Shown: positions 1-13,041 of the stretch, one piece after another | How the letters are laid out: the number at the start of each line of letters is the position of its first letter | How positions within the stretch are numbered: the first letter of the stretch is position 1 | Origin: Petrosia ficiformis | Taxonomy: Eukaryota; Porifera; Demospongiae; Haplosclerida; Petrosiidae | DNA: 64,000 nt | Assembly (NCBI GenBank): GCA_947044365.1 | Contig: OX345636.1 | Coordinates: 15,177,115 to 15,241,114, forward strand | Direction: 5' to 3' | Notes under the pieces: model-generated | What the model was told of the DNA's origin: nothing | The model's input: only the letters and a program-made list of their open reading frames with translations | Databases searched by the model: none | Program-made: the position numbers and the translations under genes

Positions 1-380
1 TATATTTTACATACATACATACATGCACATATGTATTTATTCATAGTATGTAAAAACATACTAATGTGTATGATGTGTATGATGTGTATGTATGTATTTA
101 TGACTACTGTGTTCTATATTTTGTATCACATATTTTAACATAATAATTTTAACAATTTTTACATTAGTCGCAAAAATTGTTAAGCAATTAGAAGTAGACT
201 TAAGATACATGTACATGTAGTTGCATGCCTTTGGTAATATCATATTTTGTATTTATGAATATACAATATATTATACATGTACATGTACATGTGTATGTAC
301 ATATACATGTGTATATAAAGCCAGGTACTATATATGGTACAGTACTTAGTTAATTGAGCCATTATGTCCATTAAGTATAC
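1..380. other. AT-rich intergenic DNA, no gene seen
   Basis: No supported coding region. The stretch holds short ATAC/ATGTATG microsatellite runs at the start and a (GTACAT)n palindromic run near 275-310 of the kind scattered over the whole window. Confidence 0.6.
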
Positions 381-690
381 ATTATAACACACCTACAAGT
401 GCTATCTCAGATTTATAGTCACCAAGCATGAGGGTGTATGCCCGACGGCAAGGTGATTATAAATCTGATATAGCATGAGTACTGTAGGTGTGTTATAATT
501 AATATATTTCCTAAAATACACAACCTTTGTTGATGTCTGTTGCTTCTCCTACCTTTTTGTCTGCACTTTGGAAAAGATAAGTGTTGTTTTCTTGTAGTCT
601 ATTTTGACGGCAGGTTTTATATCTGACTACAGGGTGCTATATCTGATTTATAAATCTGTGGTTTACTTTGATGTTTCACCATATCAGCAT
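381..690 (+). repeat. Family C fold-back repeat, copy 1
   Basis: Positions 381-499 form a long hairpin whose arms start ATTATAACACACCTACA and end with its exact complement. A body follows with the signature TTTGTTGATGTCTG, CTACCTTTTTGTC and a degenerate GCTATATCTGA repeat. The same hairpin plus body recurs at 41819-42180 and 42874-43215, and the body alone at 44172-44400. On the minus strand the body keeps a roughly 30-codon open frame containing FQSADKKVGEA. The class is unknown: it could be a fold-back transposon or a MITE. Confidence 0.65.
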
Positions 691-2290
691 ATATTAATAT
701 AATTATGTGTACAATATACTTGACCTTTCAAGTGAGTGAACATGTTTGTATGTATATTTGCATGTGTGTGTAGTACACTGTGTAGTATAGTACAATATTA
801 ATTTTGACATTATCAAGTGTATGTGTATCAGTACAATACAATACAGTACTTGACCTTTCAAGTGCATGTGTATCTATTTACATGTATACTGTATATTATA
901 GTATAGTACAGAGCTTGTAAGGTTGTATGTATAAACATGTATGATGTACACACACTAACAGTACTATACTTGAATTATTATATATATATACATGTAGAGT
1001 TATCTTGAATGGGAGTGTATTTAGTAAGAGAATTTCCCCTGTATGAAACCTGTATATGTATATACACAATGTACTTGTATTTGTATTACACTGTATAGCA
1101 CATACATGTACATTACACAGTGAGATCACAAGTGTGTGTGTAAATGTGATTGGTCCAACCCAAATTTGCTTTTTGGAGTTTAGAATTGGGTCACCACATA
1201 TGTTTATAATAGGGGTGCAGGGACTTTCCCCTCCCTTTGCTGGAGTTTTGCCACTTCTTGTAATTAGTTTGCCAATATACACACTATAATAACCCTGTAT
1301 GTCACCCCACCCCAAAGCCTTTCAAATTCTCATTTTGCACCCCATCAAAGAATGTTTTAAATGAAAGCCAGTGTTTTTGATAAGCTGATATGGCATACCA
1401 TTGGCCCAAAGAGCTTCTTATTTGGCACTGTACAGTTCTCTCTTTGGGTCAGTGGCACAGTTCATTAAGATTATATTGTCACTAACAGCATTAACTCTTA
1501 GTTAATGGGCTCAAGATGTATTCTCAATGGCGCACACACTAAACATTTTTGAGCCATTGTGGCCATGCTTCAATACTTAACAAAAACTCTGACGAAAGCC
1601 AATAATTATACATATACATGTGTATAACTTATGCATGTATAATATTTATATACACTGTATTTATAGTATACATGTACTTATCATGATGTTCAGTACATAT
1701 AATTAGACCATCATAATGTATTATAAATTATTAATGATCAAATGATCTACATGTATGCCCAATCACATTTCCCCAAAAAATAGTGATGTCACTGTACTTT
1801 ATTAGAAAATTACTACATGTACACACACAAGTATTCTATAAGCAACACTTTATTATTATTAATACAATACCTGATATTATGTACTTCAAATGTACAATAT
1901 ACACAGTATTACATCTTAGTACTACGTTATCACGCACAAATATAAGGGAATTCACACATTACTATGATTACAATACAAAGTATTACTATAGTACCACTTA
2001 ATTAGGACTATAATTTATATCACCTTATTAAAGTACCTCACATATATATAAACTTAATAAAGTCAGGTACTGTAACTGAAGTTCATGTGATTATCATAAA
2101 TCACACTAGTGCCAATTATGAAGAACACCTAGTTTCAGATAGTCAGATCATAATCTGGTACTTAAACTAGCCAGTCCCAGGATCAGATTTACACTTGTGA
2201 AATTATTGTTAAATGTTCAAGAGTGTAGTGCAGCCCTGGGCAATAGTTGTTTCCATGTAAATCATGTGATGCATTGTTTTATGTGTTTAT
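691..2290. other. Intergenic DNA, no gene seen
   Basis: Open frames here are short, overlap on both strands and lack codon structure or recognisable motifs. I see no RNA gene or transposon ends. Confidence 0.5.
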
Positions 2291-2292
2291 GC

Positions 2293-2845
2293 ATTCCACT
2301 TGTATAACTTCCTCTAAAGAAATAAAGCAGACAGATCCTTCCTCTGCTGGAGCACAGGGTTTGGTTGACAAGACTAGTCAAATATCCAAGTAAAACCATT
2401 ACGAACAATTTTGGGTGTGGTTATCATTATTCATGATGACCTAAATAATAACTCTATTCACTATACAAAAACAGTGGAGCCCTAATAATAATTGTAATGA
2501 ACCAAGTATAGACCCATTATAGTGATGTACATAATTCAGTAGTAGTATTAGTATAGGGTATTATACTAAGAGTAGATAGTATACTAATATCATAATGATT
2601 ATCAATTTTAATATTGATTTCTTTCTCCATACTAGTGATAATCACAAGTGAGACTTATATTCAAGAAATTTGAGAAACAAGTTCAAAAATCATATTATAA
2701 TTATTAATTTTACAAACAATTTGAATCATGAAAATAATAATAATTGATTAATAATTATTAAGTGATCACATTGGAGTCCAGTTTCAACTTGTTTTTTTTG
2801 TTTCTTGTGAGTGCTACATGAAATGTAATTATAATTTTAATATAC
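2293..2845. repeat. Interspersed repeat A, copy 1
   Basis: It begins with CTTGTATAACTTCCTCTAAA and ends near GGAGTCCAGTTTCAACTTG. The same ordered blocks occur at about 24299-25222. This copy lacks the internal MITE found in the second copy, so it approximates an empty site. No coding capacity was seen. Confidence 0.6.
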
Positions 2846-3184
2846 ATTATTTGTACATGAACATATGTTATGATGATAAAATGAAGTCTACCACTTCCTG
2901 TAGTACTATGTGATATTATATGTACCTCATACTAATACACTGTTACATGTGTATGAGACATATCTACATGTATAATGTATTATCATTACATGTACATAAT
3001 TATTATCAGTGTTATCATTAGGTTTATTTTGTGTGGTTGCCCCCACTTGATTAACCCGAAGAGCCACTTGCATGGTTACTGGTGGAATTTAATTAGTCCC
3101 ACTTGAGTTTTGTAAAAAAAAAAAAAAATTATATGTACATGCATTGTTTAGAATTGTATATAATAAGGTGGGGATTCTTCTTAC

Positions 3185-3760
3185 TTAACCCTTAGAGCAC
3201 CGATGTCACATATATGTGACATTTCACCCCTGCATGGTTCGGAGTGTGTTCCTAAGCAGGAAGCACTCCAAATGCTTGTAATTGGTGTCAGGAACAAGCC
3301 CATGAAAATGGCTAAAAAAGTTGATGGTTTTCGGCTGCCCTTTGGCCTAAATAATAAGTACGGGGGGAATTTTAAAGGAGGTGTCCCCCTGTTAATGGGA
3401 TTGTAAGTGAGTGCAGCCCCTTGCCGCCCATGCAATTTGTGGTTTCAGTGACCCCGCCCATGCACTTTGCTGGGTAGCTCAGGCATTTCTCTTGCTGTAA
3501 AATTCAAAATCGTGGGTGTAGCTGGTGCCAACATGCAGTGGGGTCATTTTGTTTGCCCCAGTTGCAGTCAAAAGAGGGAGAGCACTGCATTTGATTTAAT
3601 CCTACGAAGCGCTTAATTGGGCACTTTTAAGTCTCTGTAAACAAATTGGTAGAATTAGTACTCCATGTCGGGAAAGGAGCCAAGTTTGGGGTAGAGAAAG
3701 TCAATAGTGAAAAACAAGCTCAGTCAGTTAAAAGTAGTGAAAACTCCTCACTTCAATGTG
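3185..3760. mobile_element. piggyBac-like MITE, copy 1
   Basis: The left end reads TTAA then CCCTTAGAGCACCGATG. TTAA followed by a CCCT-type terminal repeat is the hallmark of piggyBac-superfamily ends. The body matches copies at 10730-11300 and 36470-36908. The right end is decayed and the CCTTAAGGG terminus is missing. Short plus-strand frames share a CPSC.Q motif with the other copies but no transposase domain was recognised. Confidence 0.6.
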
Positions 3761-4300
3761 ATCATTCATTTATTTTTTAACAACACACACAATGCAAACA
3801 GTAAAACCTAAATTGCTTATTGTGTTGCACTGTTTTTAATATTATCTGGAGATTATAGTCACTGTAAAGTTTAATGAGGATATTCACCACCTAGTTAAAA
3901 TTCATAGGACACACCTCTCAATCCTAGGATCTCAAATCTGTGTCAAATTAAACCATTGCCACACCCAATTGTGATGACATATATCCTGTTAGACTTTAAG
4001 GCTAATTAAATTGGAAAAATATCCATAAATGAAAAATGAGCAATTTAATTAGTTTGTGCTAAACTGTAGTTTGCATTGTTTCGTGAAGTAAACACTTTAT
4101 AACTGCTGGATATAATAAAACATGATTTTAAGAGTATAGAAGTGAAATCAACAGTTGGTAAAGTTGAAAAAGTGCATATTTAATGAGCTAACTAAATATT
4201 TATGTGGGCATGAAGCAAAATAATTATTAATTAGCCACACCTCCCTCACTTGAATACAAATTTTTAGTGAGAACACTGATAATTATATAATTGATACTAA

Positions 4301-4456
4301 TACACTGTCACTGGTTACATGTGTATGTATTTTGTAAAGATATAATCTAATAATACACTGTTACTGGTTACATATGTATGTATTTTGTAAAGATATAATC
4401 TAATAATACACTGTCACTGGATACATGTGTATGTATTTTGTAAAGATATAATCTAA
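4301..4456. repeat. Minisatellite, 53-bp unit, three copies
   Basis: TACACTG starts at 4301, 4354 and 4407, giving a 53-bp period. Each unit contains TATTTTGTAAAGATATAATC. The units differ by only a few substitutions. Confidence 0.8.
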
Positions 4457-4616
4457 TCTTGATTCAGCGTAATAATATCAATATTATGGTACTATCTTGA
4501 TGTTGCAGGCACCAAATATAACTTGGTCACAGGTTATGTGTAGTCTCACATAGGCAGATGAGGAGGGGAGGGGCTGGCTACACGAGACTAGGTTATGCAC
4601 ATGCACTGCAGATAGG

Positions 4617-4705
4617 ATGGCGGCACAAAAGACAATCAACTCATTTCTTGATAAAAGGGCTATTAATTTTACTGCTATGGCAGCAGAAATGGTTGATGGT
4701 GCCAG
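4617..4705 (+). other. Possible short first exon (MAAQKTINSFL)
   Basis: An ATG opens a 29-codon frame starting MAAQKTINSFLDKRAINF that ends at a weak donor (CCAG then GTGATG). QKTINSFL resembles a PCNA-interacting PIP box (Q-x-x-I-x-x-F-L), which also occurs at the N-terminus of some transposases. No downstream exon was found. It may be a gene or transposon fragment. Confidence 0.18.
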
Positions 4706-4779
4706 GTGATGACACCATCTCCTTGTTTAGTTGAACACCCCTGGTATATATACATGTACAATACAAGACATGTACATGT

Positions 4780-5560
4780 CTGTACATGTAACAGTACATG
4801 TACTTTAGATATACAATACCATATTTTGTATACTATTACTACACCTTAATTATAGAAATATTCAGTGACTTGTCAGTTTGAAGAAAGTAGTTATGATCAG
4901 ATCAGTCTGTCATGAATGGATATATAATTCCCAAACTGTATAGAGACAAATGATACAGGAAATATATAATAGAAATGTATCACATTATGACAAGAATAAT
5001 AAAAAACATTTTCAATAAAAGTGAAAGATGTAGGGATGTCAAAACCCAAAAAATCATGCAAACAAGGTTGGGAAGCTTACATAGGACCCAAAATTTAAAA
5101 AACCATTTCCATATAACCCTACATAAGTACTTACACCACTATAAAACAAAATACAAAGAGCTGTACATATGTACAGTACATGTAAAATACAACATGTACA
5201 TGTACTTTAGATATACAATATTATGTTTTGTATGACTATTACCATACCTGAAATATTCAATGAAGAAAGTAGTTATGACCAGATCAGTCTGTTCAGATGT
5301 ATGCTTTGTAAACTGTATAGAGACAAATGATACAGGAAATATATAATAGAAATGTATCACATTATGATAAACAAAACTAATGATTTGATTTCTATTTCAT
5401 TATCATATATCAGAAGATCTCACTTTATGTTTATACTGATGTGTTACAAGATCATATTGACTATATTGTATTATTTAAAGTTATGATTAAATCTCTCCTA
5501 GTACAGATATAGGATTCCAGTTTAAAACTAAACTATCTATCGACTCTTATACTTAAAATT
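4780..5560 (-). repeat. NLR 3' flank duplication block, gene 1
   Basis: The DNA downstream of NLR gene 1 matches the DNA downstream of NLR gene 2 (30930-31550), for example GACCAGATCAGTCTGT, GATACAGGAAATATAT and TATCACATTATGATAAAC. Inside this flank the block is itself repeated (about 4790-4990 and 5175-5370). The duplication that produced the two NLR genes therefore included the 3' flank. Confidence 0.7.
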
Positions 5561-5573
5561 AGGATACATACAT

Positions 5574-8500
5574 TCAGTTATATAACAACTTACATTCATC
5601 CTTACTCTTGTACATCACTCTGTCTACAGGATAGGAATACAATGAGAGGTATTCTTGATATCTGTCTGATAGTACTAGTTTAATAGTATTCTTCATTACA
5701 GCATCAGCTAATACTTTAGTGCCATCTTGACCCATTCTACCTTCCTTGTCAAATATTCTTATCTCTTCTAAATTGTTATTACCAAGTGAATCAGCAATGT
5801 ATTTAACTGTTTGAAGATCAATATCTTGATAAATAGTCACATATTTTATTGTTTGGTTCAGTCTGAGAAGATCATTTAACACACGACAGTCTGTGTCATT
5901 ATCACATAAGATTAATAATTGTACTGAACTATTATATGATAGTCCTTTTATAAGTGTTTCAGTTACACCATACCCTTGAATAAGCCTAAGTGTTAATTTC
6001 GTAATACCAGTATTGTATTGTAGCCCTTCAGCTACTACTTCAGCTACTTCCATAGATTTAATACAGTGAAACAGTTCGATTTCTCTCAGAGTTGTATTCT
6101 CAATTAGAACTTGTTTTAGTACAATAGCTCCTTCCTTATCCATGTCCAGATTATTCAATTCCAATGAAGTTAATGTTGTATTATTTCGTAGTCTTTGCAC
6201 AAGGGTTCCAACCCATTCAGTATTCCACAGTACCAATTTCGTAACACCTGTATTGTATTGTAACCCTTCAGCTACTATTTCAGCTACTATTTCAGCTACT
6301 TCTATAGATTTAATACATTCAAACAGTTCGATTTTTTTCAAAGTTGTATTATCAATTAGCACTTGTTTTAGTGACATGGCTTCTTCCTTCTCCATTTCCA
6401 GACTATTCAACTCCAATGAAGTTAATGTTGTATTGTTTCGTAGTCTTTGCACAAGGGTTCCCACCCATTCAATACCACACAGTACCAATTTCGTAAGACC
6501 TGTATTGTATTGTAACCCTTCAGCTACTACTTCAGCTACTTCCATAGATTTAATACATTCAATCATTTTGATTTCTCTCAAAGTTGTATTCTCAATTAGC
6601 ACTTGTTTTAGTGCCATAGCCTCTTCCTTATCCATTTCCAGATTATACAACTCCAATGAAGTTAATGTTGTATTATTTCGTAGTCTTTGCACAAGGGTTC
6701 CAACCCATTCAGTATTCCACAGTACCAATTTCGTAACACCTGTATTGTATTGTAACCCTTCAGCTACTATTTCAGCTACTTCCATAGATTTAATACATTC
6801 AAACAGTTCGATTTTTTTCAAAGTTGTATTCTCAATTAGCACTTGTTTTAGTGCCATAGCCTCTTCCTTATCCATTTCCAGATTATACAACTCCAATGAA
6901 GTTAATGTTGTATTATTTCGTAGTCTTTGCACAAGGGTTCCCACCCATTCAATACCACACAGTACCAATTTCGTAAGACCTGTATTGTATTGTAACCCTT
7001 CAGCTACTACTTCAGCTACTTCCATAGATTTAATACATTTATACAGTTCGATTTTTTTCAAAGTTGTATTCTCAATTAGCACTTGTTTTAGTGCCATAGC
7101 CCCTTCCTTATCCATTTCAAGATTATGCAAATCCAATGAAGTTAAAGAAGAATTAGTACTTATCATTTCTAATCCCAACAATAATTGAAAGTTATCCAGT
7201 GATAATGTTTTTAGACTCTTACTTTGTTGTATTCCTTCAAATAACTCTTTTCTGATAATAAAAGAAATAGAATACTCTTCATTTGGAGGACAGTTAAAAT
7301 GATGTAAGTTACCTTCCAATGTCAAATGTTTGAGGTTTATATTTTCAATAAGGAATTGCTTCAATGCGTTGGATACTTCAATATTCATCATGATATTACA
7401 TAACTTTAATGAAACTATTGACTTATTTTGTGATAGTCCTTCTGGTGATAGGTTCATCAAAGCACAGTTATTCAAGATCAGTGATTTTAATGTTGTTGTT
7501 TGTCTTAGTCCATTACTTACTATATGACTTGAATCATCTATAACAATACTTGTAAGATCTAATGTTTCTAAACAGGTCATCAGATGAAGTGAAGAAAAAA
7601 GTGGAGCACAATTTAGTTTCTTATCGGAACCATCAAGTTGAAATCTTTTTAGTTTAGGACAATATTTGTATAGTTGGGAAAGTTCATCACAACAGATATA
7701 ATTATCATCATGTGATTTTGAATGAGTAAAGTTGCTATGAGAGTAAGAAAAAAATAAAGAAAGGTCAGAGAGTGCTTTTGTGTGTTTTTCGAGTTGAAAT
7801 AGCATTTGAAAACATTTAGAGTAGTCAGTAACTTCCCTAATTGTTAAACGATTAATCATTCCTCCCATACTACTACTAGATGTACTACTGATCATTGATT
7901 GTAATAAATGATTGCTAAGATCAGCAATCTTCCACATTGCTGTGGAGGAACTATGAGATATACAATATCCAGTGATGTAACCTTGAAGTTTGGATTCAAT
8001 GTCAACTTGATACTGGTCCTCTTTTAATACTGTTGAAATATATTCTGGATTTTGTGATTCAAACAGTAAATAAAGAACATTATGATTTACAGAAGAAAGT
8101 TTCATGCCAACAAAAATGTTTTCAAGTGGTGTTCCTACAACTCCTGTTAATCCTCCATAGAAGTGTAACACTGGCCAGTGAATATTAGAATATTCCTGTC
8201 TATATTTATCTTCAGCCCAAAAATCTCCAGAAATATAATCTTTTACTGGTAATGCACCTGTTTCTTTAAAAAGAGGAGAAACATCCTCAGATGAAAATTT
8301 TGACCAGTGGAGAGCAGCAAGATACTCTTGAAGTGTCAAGTGAAGGAAACTGTATGAAACAGATTTAGACTTACGAGATTCATTGTCATTTACCCTCTGC
8401 ATAAGACCCAGTGTGTTATGTGTAAGATTATCAAATACATATTCTTGCTCTCCAATACCTTTCGCAGCTAATTCAGCAAGTCTCATTAGATCATCATACA

Positions 8501-9886
8501 CATCTTGTGGTAAGTCTGTTAGTTCTTGAACACAGAGTTCATGTGGTCCATACACAGGATGATCATCAAGATATCGTTCTAGTAGTGAGTGAATGAAACA
8601 AGTGTAGAGTTGTGTGATGGTTTTTGGTGCAAACTCTTTCTTTCCTTTCCTCCAATATGTCTGGTACAAGTCAGTCACTAATGCACAATGAAGAGGAATA
8701 TACATGGCTTTATATATGAATGGATGAGATGATATATATGACTGGAAATCTATCAACATGTCTGGAGTATCACAAAATTTACACTTAACATATTCATCAA
8801 TGTCATTATCACTAAACCCAACCACTTCAATATGTTCATGAAGCTGTTCCCTGAACTCCATAGGAAGTTCTTGTGTAGCTAAAGGACGACTGGTTACAAG
8901 TAAAGTAGCACTTGGTAATAGTCTTCTGACTAGTAATCGTTGAAAAACTGATGTTCTTTTTTTCTGTTTTTTTGAAAGCTCATCATATCCATCAAATATT
9001 ATCATAACACCATTTCCACATGTCCTCTTTATGTAGCCTAACTCACTCCCAAACTGTTTGTCAGGATCAAGAAGCTCTTCTAAATTACTTGCTTCTCTTG
9101 CATCCACATCACGAAGTTGTATCAATACTACAACATCCCATTGTTGTAGTAGTCTATTTTCTCCCCATCCCTTACAAAGTTCCCATACTAATGTTGTCTT
9201 CCCTACACCAGGATCTCCTTCTATAAGTACGTTACGAGGAAGTTTTTCCCCTTCCTTTACTCCAGCTATTTGTTCAATACCTAAAGGTACTCTTTGCTGT
9301 ACATATCTTATCACATTTCCATGAAGCTTATCTGTCATTCCTTCTACTCTCTCTTCCTTATTTTCTCTTTGTTTGTGTACAAGTTCTAAATTTATAAACT
9401 TTTTGATTGATGGATTTGGTCCCTTGAAATAGGTAGGAAATTCTGTTGTTTGATAACGGGCCCTCTGGTAGTTTCTATATAATCTAATCTCATGAGGATC
9501 TGAGATCATGTGTGTTCTGTACATAACAGTGGATGATTGTGGAGGAGTTGGTTGAGCATTAGTGGATTTAATAGAGGAAGAGCATTCACTAACATTATCC
9601 AACAGTTTATCTGTATTCATACTAGAACCTGAAATACTGTTGGGAATTGTATTTTGTGATTGACGATGTGGAAGTGTAGAGATATGTGTAGATAATTGTG
9701 TTTGTTGATCTGTTTTCGTTCTCTTTTCATGAGATGGTTGAAGATCACTCTCTTTGTCCTGACCTGATATATTTGGATGTTTTCGTTTCAAGGAAGATGA
9801 AGGTGACATTTGTTGATTTGTCTTCAATTTCTTATGAGGTGGTTGAGAATCACACTGGTTATTACTAGACTCTAAACTTGTGACAT
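5574..9886 (-). CDS. NLR gene 1, exon 5: linker, NACHT NTPase and LRR array
   Basis: This is the main exon of a NACHT-LRR (NOD-like) receptor, a cytosolic innate immune sensor family that oligomerises through the NACHT ATPase. The exon starts after TTTTAG at 9886 in phase 1 and ends at TGA 5574-5576. With the four upstream exons the total is 5139 nt, exactly divisible by three, or 1712 aa. In full-protein numbering, a Ser/Gln/basic linker (about 276-395) precedes a conserved pre-NACHT region starting MYRTHMISDPHE. Walker A GDPGVGKTT lies near 499-507, Walker B VMIIFDGYDEL near 569-579, then LLVTSRPLA. The NLR winged-helix motif FLHLTLQEYLAAL is further on. The C-terminal third is ribonuclease-inhibitor-type LRRs, with about five near-identical 80-aa blocks encoded at 5990-7140. 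All key ATPase residues are intact. NLR gene 2 at 31550-34605 is the close paralogue. Confidence 0.93.
5990..7140 (-). repeat. Coding tandem repeat in NLR 1 LRR, 240-bp unit
   Basis: The marker GTTAATGTTGTATT occurs at 6169, 6421, 6661 and 6901, giving spacings of 252, 240 and 240 bp; the array edge is at 7141. Each unit encodes two LRRs (80 aa). The 252-bp unit has a 12-bp in-frame insertion giving a repeated EIVA. Units alternate between an NTEWVG type and a CGIEWVG type, so the latest duplication probably copied a 480-bp pair. NLR 2 has a single such unit. Confidence 0.9.
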
Positions 9887-12800
9887 CTAAAATTATGTAT
9901 TATAATTATAATTATTATTTGAGACTATGAAACATATTATATTATGTTATGTTATGTTATGTAATTATACTATAGATCATTAGTGTAGTGAGTCAAAGTG
10001 AGGGAATAATGTGTTTTATTCTCATGACATGAATCTGTAAAGTTTTATTAAAACTTTTGTGTAATTACAAAAAGTAATGATAATAATAATAATCCTTTGT
10101 GTACAACTTCTTCTGAAATAGAAGTATGATTTGTACTTGTTTCCAATGATCTGTATTTCCAGGAACCTTCAAGTGACTTTTCTCATACTAGTGATACATG
10201 CTCCTCCAGTTTTCTAGGTGACATGTATCTTCCCCAAACACAATTAACAAAAAAATATACATAGTGAATGTTCGAATTATGTAATATTCATAGAGATATT
10301 AGCTAGGAACTGATCATTTAAAAATCAAAGCCCATGCGCAGAGACAGTGCCTACCCCCGAAAACAGTCAATGAATTGTTTTGAGTATTAACCACAGAATG
10401 GTTATACAGGGTAATAATTCTCGTGTTGCTGCAATATAAACTATAAATGCATAACAATGAGTACATCCATGCACAATGTACAGACTCACTGCATTTCACA
10501 ATTATATTCATCATCACCACATATTTCTGTATCAAGTATGTCTTGAAAATTAAGGAAAGCACAATTCTGACACTTTGCATGATGGAAGAGATCAGTAAAT
10601 TTTAGTCTCATGTAAAGAATTTCAGTTCACCCAATACTATAACAGTTACAACAAACAATTCTCCATAGTTCACAGTGACTTATACTCTATGAGATGTCAT
10701 TACCGAAGAAACAATATCCAGTACTGTTTTTAACCCTTAGAGCACTGATGATAATGTGATATTTGACCCCTGGGTCAGTTCAAAGTGTGTTCCAAGCATG
10801 AGGAAGCGATCCAAATGTTGGATGTCAGGGATGAGCCCATGTAAATGGCTAAAAACGTTGATAGTTTTTCAGCTGCCCTTTGCCCTAAATAACAAATATG
10901 AGGGGTGGGTGATTTTAACAGGGGTGTCTCTCTGTTAATGGGGGTTCGAAGGGGGCACAGCCCCATTGCACCCACGCAGTTTGGGGATTCAGTAACCCTG
11001 CCCATGCAATCTGGTACATAGCTGAGACATTTCTCTTACTGTAAAACCTGATATCTTGGGTGTAGCTTGTGCCAACTTGCAATGGGAAGGTTTTACTTGC
11101 CCCAGTTGCAGTCAAAAGAGGGAGAAAACTGCGTTTAAATTAGTCCTACGAAGCGTTTGGGGACTTTTGAGTCCTGGTAAGCAAGATACTAGAAGTATAG
11201 TACTCCGTGTTGGAAAAGAAGCCAAGTTCTTTCACTGCTTTGATGTTGCACATGCACACTGCTACAACTTACAACGTGCAGAGATTATAAAAGGGAGTTG
11301 AGGTTGATAACTTCTCTTAATCATGTTTCTTTCACCTCGATCAAATGCAACAATAAGAATAGCACTTGAGATAATGTAATTAATAACCCTTAGAGGACGA
11401 TTGTGATGAATACGTGACACATCCAACCCTTAATTAAAAGACAATTGTTACAATTTATTTGTGACACGCCAGAGTTAATTAAAATTGTATGCATGTTTAT
11501 AAAACATATATAAAACTGTTTTACAATCTACAATTTTATTAGGAAGCTACAAAGACATTAGGCTTCACATAGAATCTGAATTGTACTCGACAGAGACATC
11601 TGATCGTGATCATCAACATACTGGATGATATTTATTATCTTGTAAACTTTATACATGTACATGTAATAATAATAATCAATTCCCTCGCCTTTTTGTACTT
11701 GGTATAATTGTTGAAGTGCATAAGCAAACTACCGATGTTAATAAAGGGAGGCAATAATACAAATCGACTTTCCTTCAACCATAATCATTCATTTCCACTT
11801 TAGACCAACTTCCTGTTTGCTAGGTGTGGTCTGTTTGATACCATATCGTAGCTATATAGTGGACAATGATGCCAGGAACATGTACATGTACATGTAGGTA
11901 TAAACACCTGTATGCCCAAGAATGTGCACATACCTCCATGGATTCGGTCTTCTAGTGCTAACCTCTTCAATACGAGGACACCAACTATTGGACAAACAGC
12001 AGACCAGCTATAGGTCTTATTTGAGTTTTGTATAATTACATCAGTTTTATTACAACATTGTACTTATGATGTTATATACATTCTTTGTTGTATATGCAGA
12101 CAGCTGTTTATTATCCTTTATGTTATGTACTCTTTTGGGTTATTAAAAGTAGAATTTGCATACACACTGAGCCTCACATTACCAAAACAACGAACAAATA
12201 TCCGAATATTTCAATATTCATTTGAATACTACCTCACATAAAATAAATGGTAGGGGACCTCAATCCAATATTACTGTGAAAATAAAGCTATGTTATTAGC
12301 AATCATTATCGGTCACACAAAGTTTCTTCCCGTTTTTGCTAAGGCTAATGTAACCTATTGTCTAGGCATAGGCAAGTTCGGAGAGAACTTCAAAAGGATG
12401 GGATTGAGCCTCAAGTATCATTATAGCGGGAGCTAATGAGCAGCAAAGCCACAAGAAGCATCCAACTGCAATACTTCCTTAAAATTCAGTGGAAATGAGG
12501 TGGTGTCACATTTTGTATAACCACACCCATTAAGTTTTTAAGTTAAATTTATAGTTTTTATACATGCATCACCAATATTTACTAAATTCCTGATGAGAAA
12601 ACTAATGAGAATGCCCCACTATTGAACTATATGTATATGAATGCACATGTGAAAATATAAAATCAAGAGCAAGACCGGGGATTTAATAAAATCAGTAAGC
12701 CTATCATGTACATGTACATGTACTGTATGTTGGACAGTCTTCTGCTTGTTGATGTTGAAAAGGAAATATTTAACTGAAATTTCCACCTTGTACATGTACA

Positions 12801-13041
12801 TACATACAGTTAAAGCTTTGACAGCTTCACACAATAATTGATCATGGTGAATATAATGATTAGGGGTGTGATTACACATTTTCACATTTCATTATGGAAC
12901 ATTTGCAGTGTAGTATATAAGCAATGTGACAATACAAAGGGAAACACATCATACTGTGTACAAGTTAATGTCACTATGATCTGCTTTTTGAAAACAGCCT
13001 AATACATAACAGGTTAATACTTCACACTTACGTACACTTAC
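9887..13041 (-). other. Intron 4 of NLR gene 1
   Basis: A 3155-bp intron runs from donor GTAAGTGT at 13041 to acceptor ATTTTAG ending at 9887. It carries a piggyBac-like MITE (10730-11300), an incomplete second TTAACCCTTAGAG end near 11387, and several TACATG microsatellite runs. No other gene was seen. Confidence 0.6.
10730..11300. mobile_element. piggyBac-like MITE, copy 2 (intronic)
   Basis: The left end is TTAA plus CCCTTAGAGCACTGATG at 10730. The body is collinear with 3185-3760 (shared AAAGTTGATGGTTTT-like and CCCCAGTTGCAGTCAAAAG blocks). The right terminus is not preserved. A plus-strand frame around 11056-11200 carrying CPSCSQKRE and LRS.WGLLSPGKQ is shared with copy 3 but is not a recognised domain. 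Confidence 0.6.

Noticed and set aside
3181..3435. Overlapping frames on both strands in the piggyBac-like MITE
   Set aside because: Not maintained between the three copies except for a short CPSC-containing stretch; treated as repeat.
4301..4456. CRISPR-like regular repeats
   Set aside because: Contiguous 53-bp minisatellite with no unique spacers, in a eukaryotic genome with introns.
6142..7188. 348-codon plus-strand open frame across the NLR 1 LRR array
   Set aside because: It is antisense to intact LRR coding sequence and stays open because the 240-bp units are multiples of three. Its translation is the repeated complement with no domain.
9020..9324. Two plus-strand open frames in the NACHT region
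   Set aside because: Antisense shadows of the Walker A to Walker B coding region.
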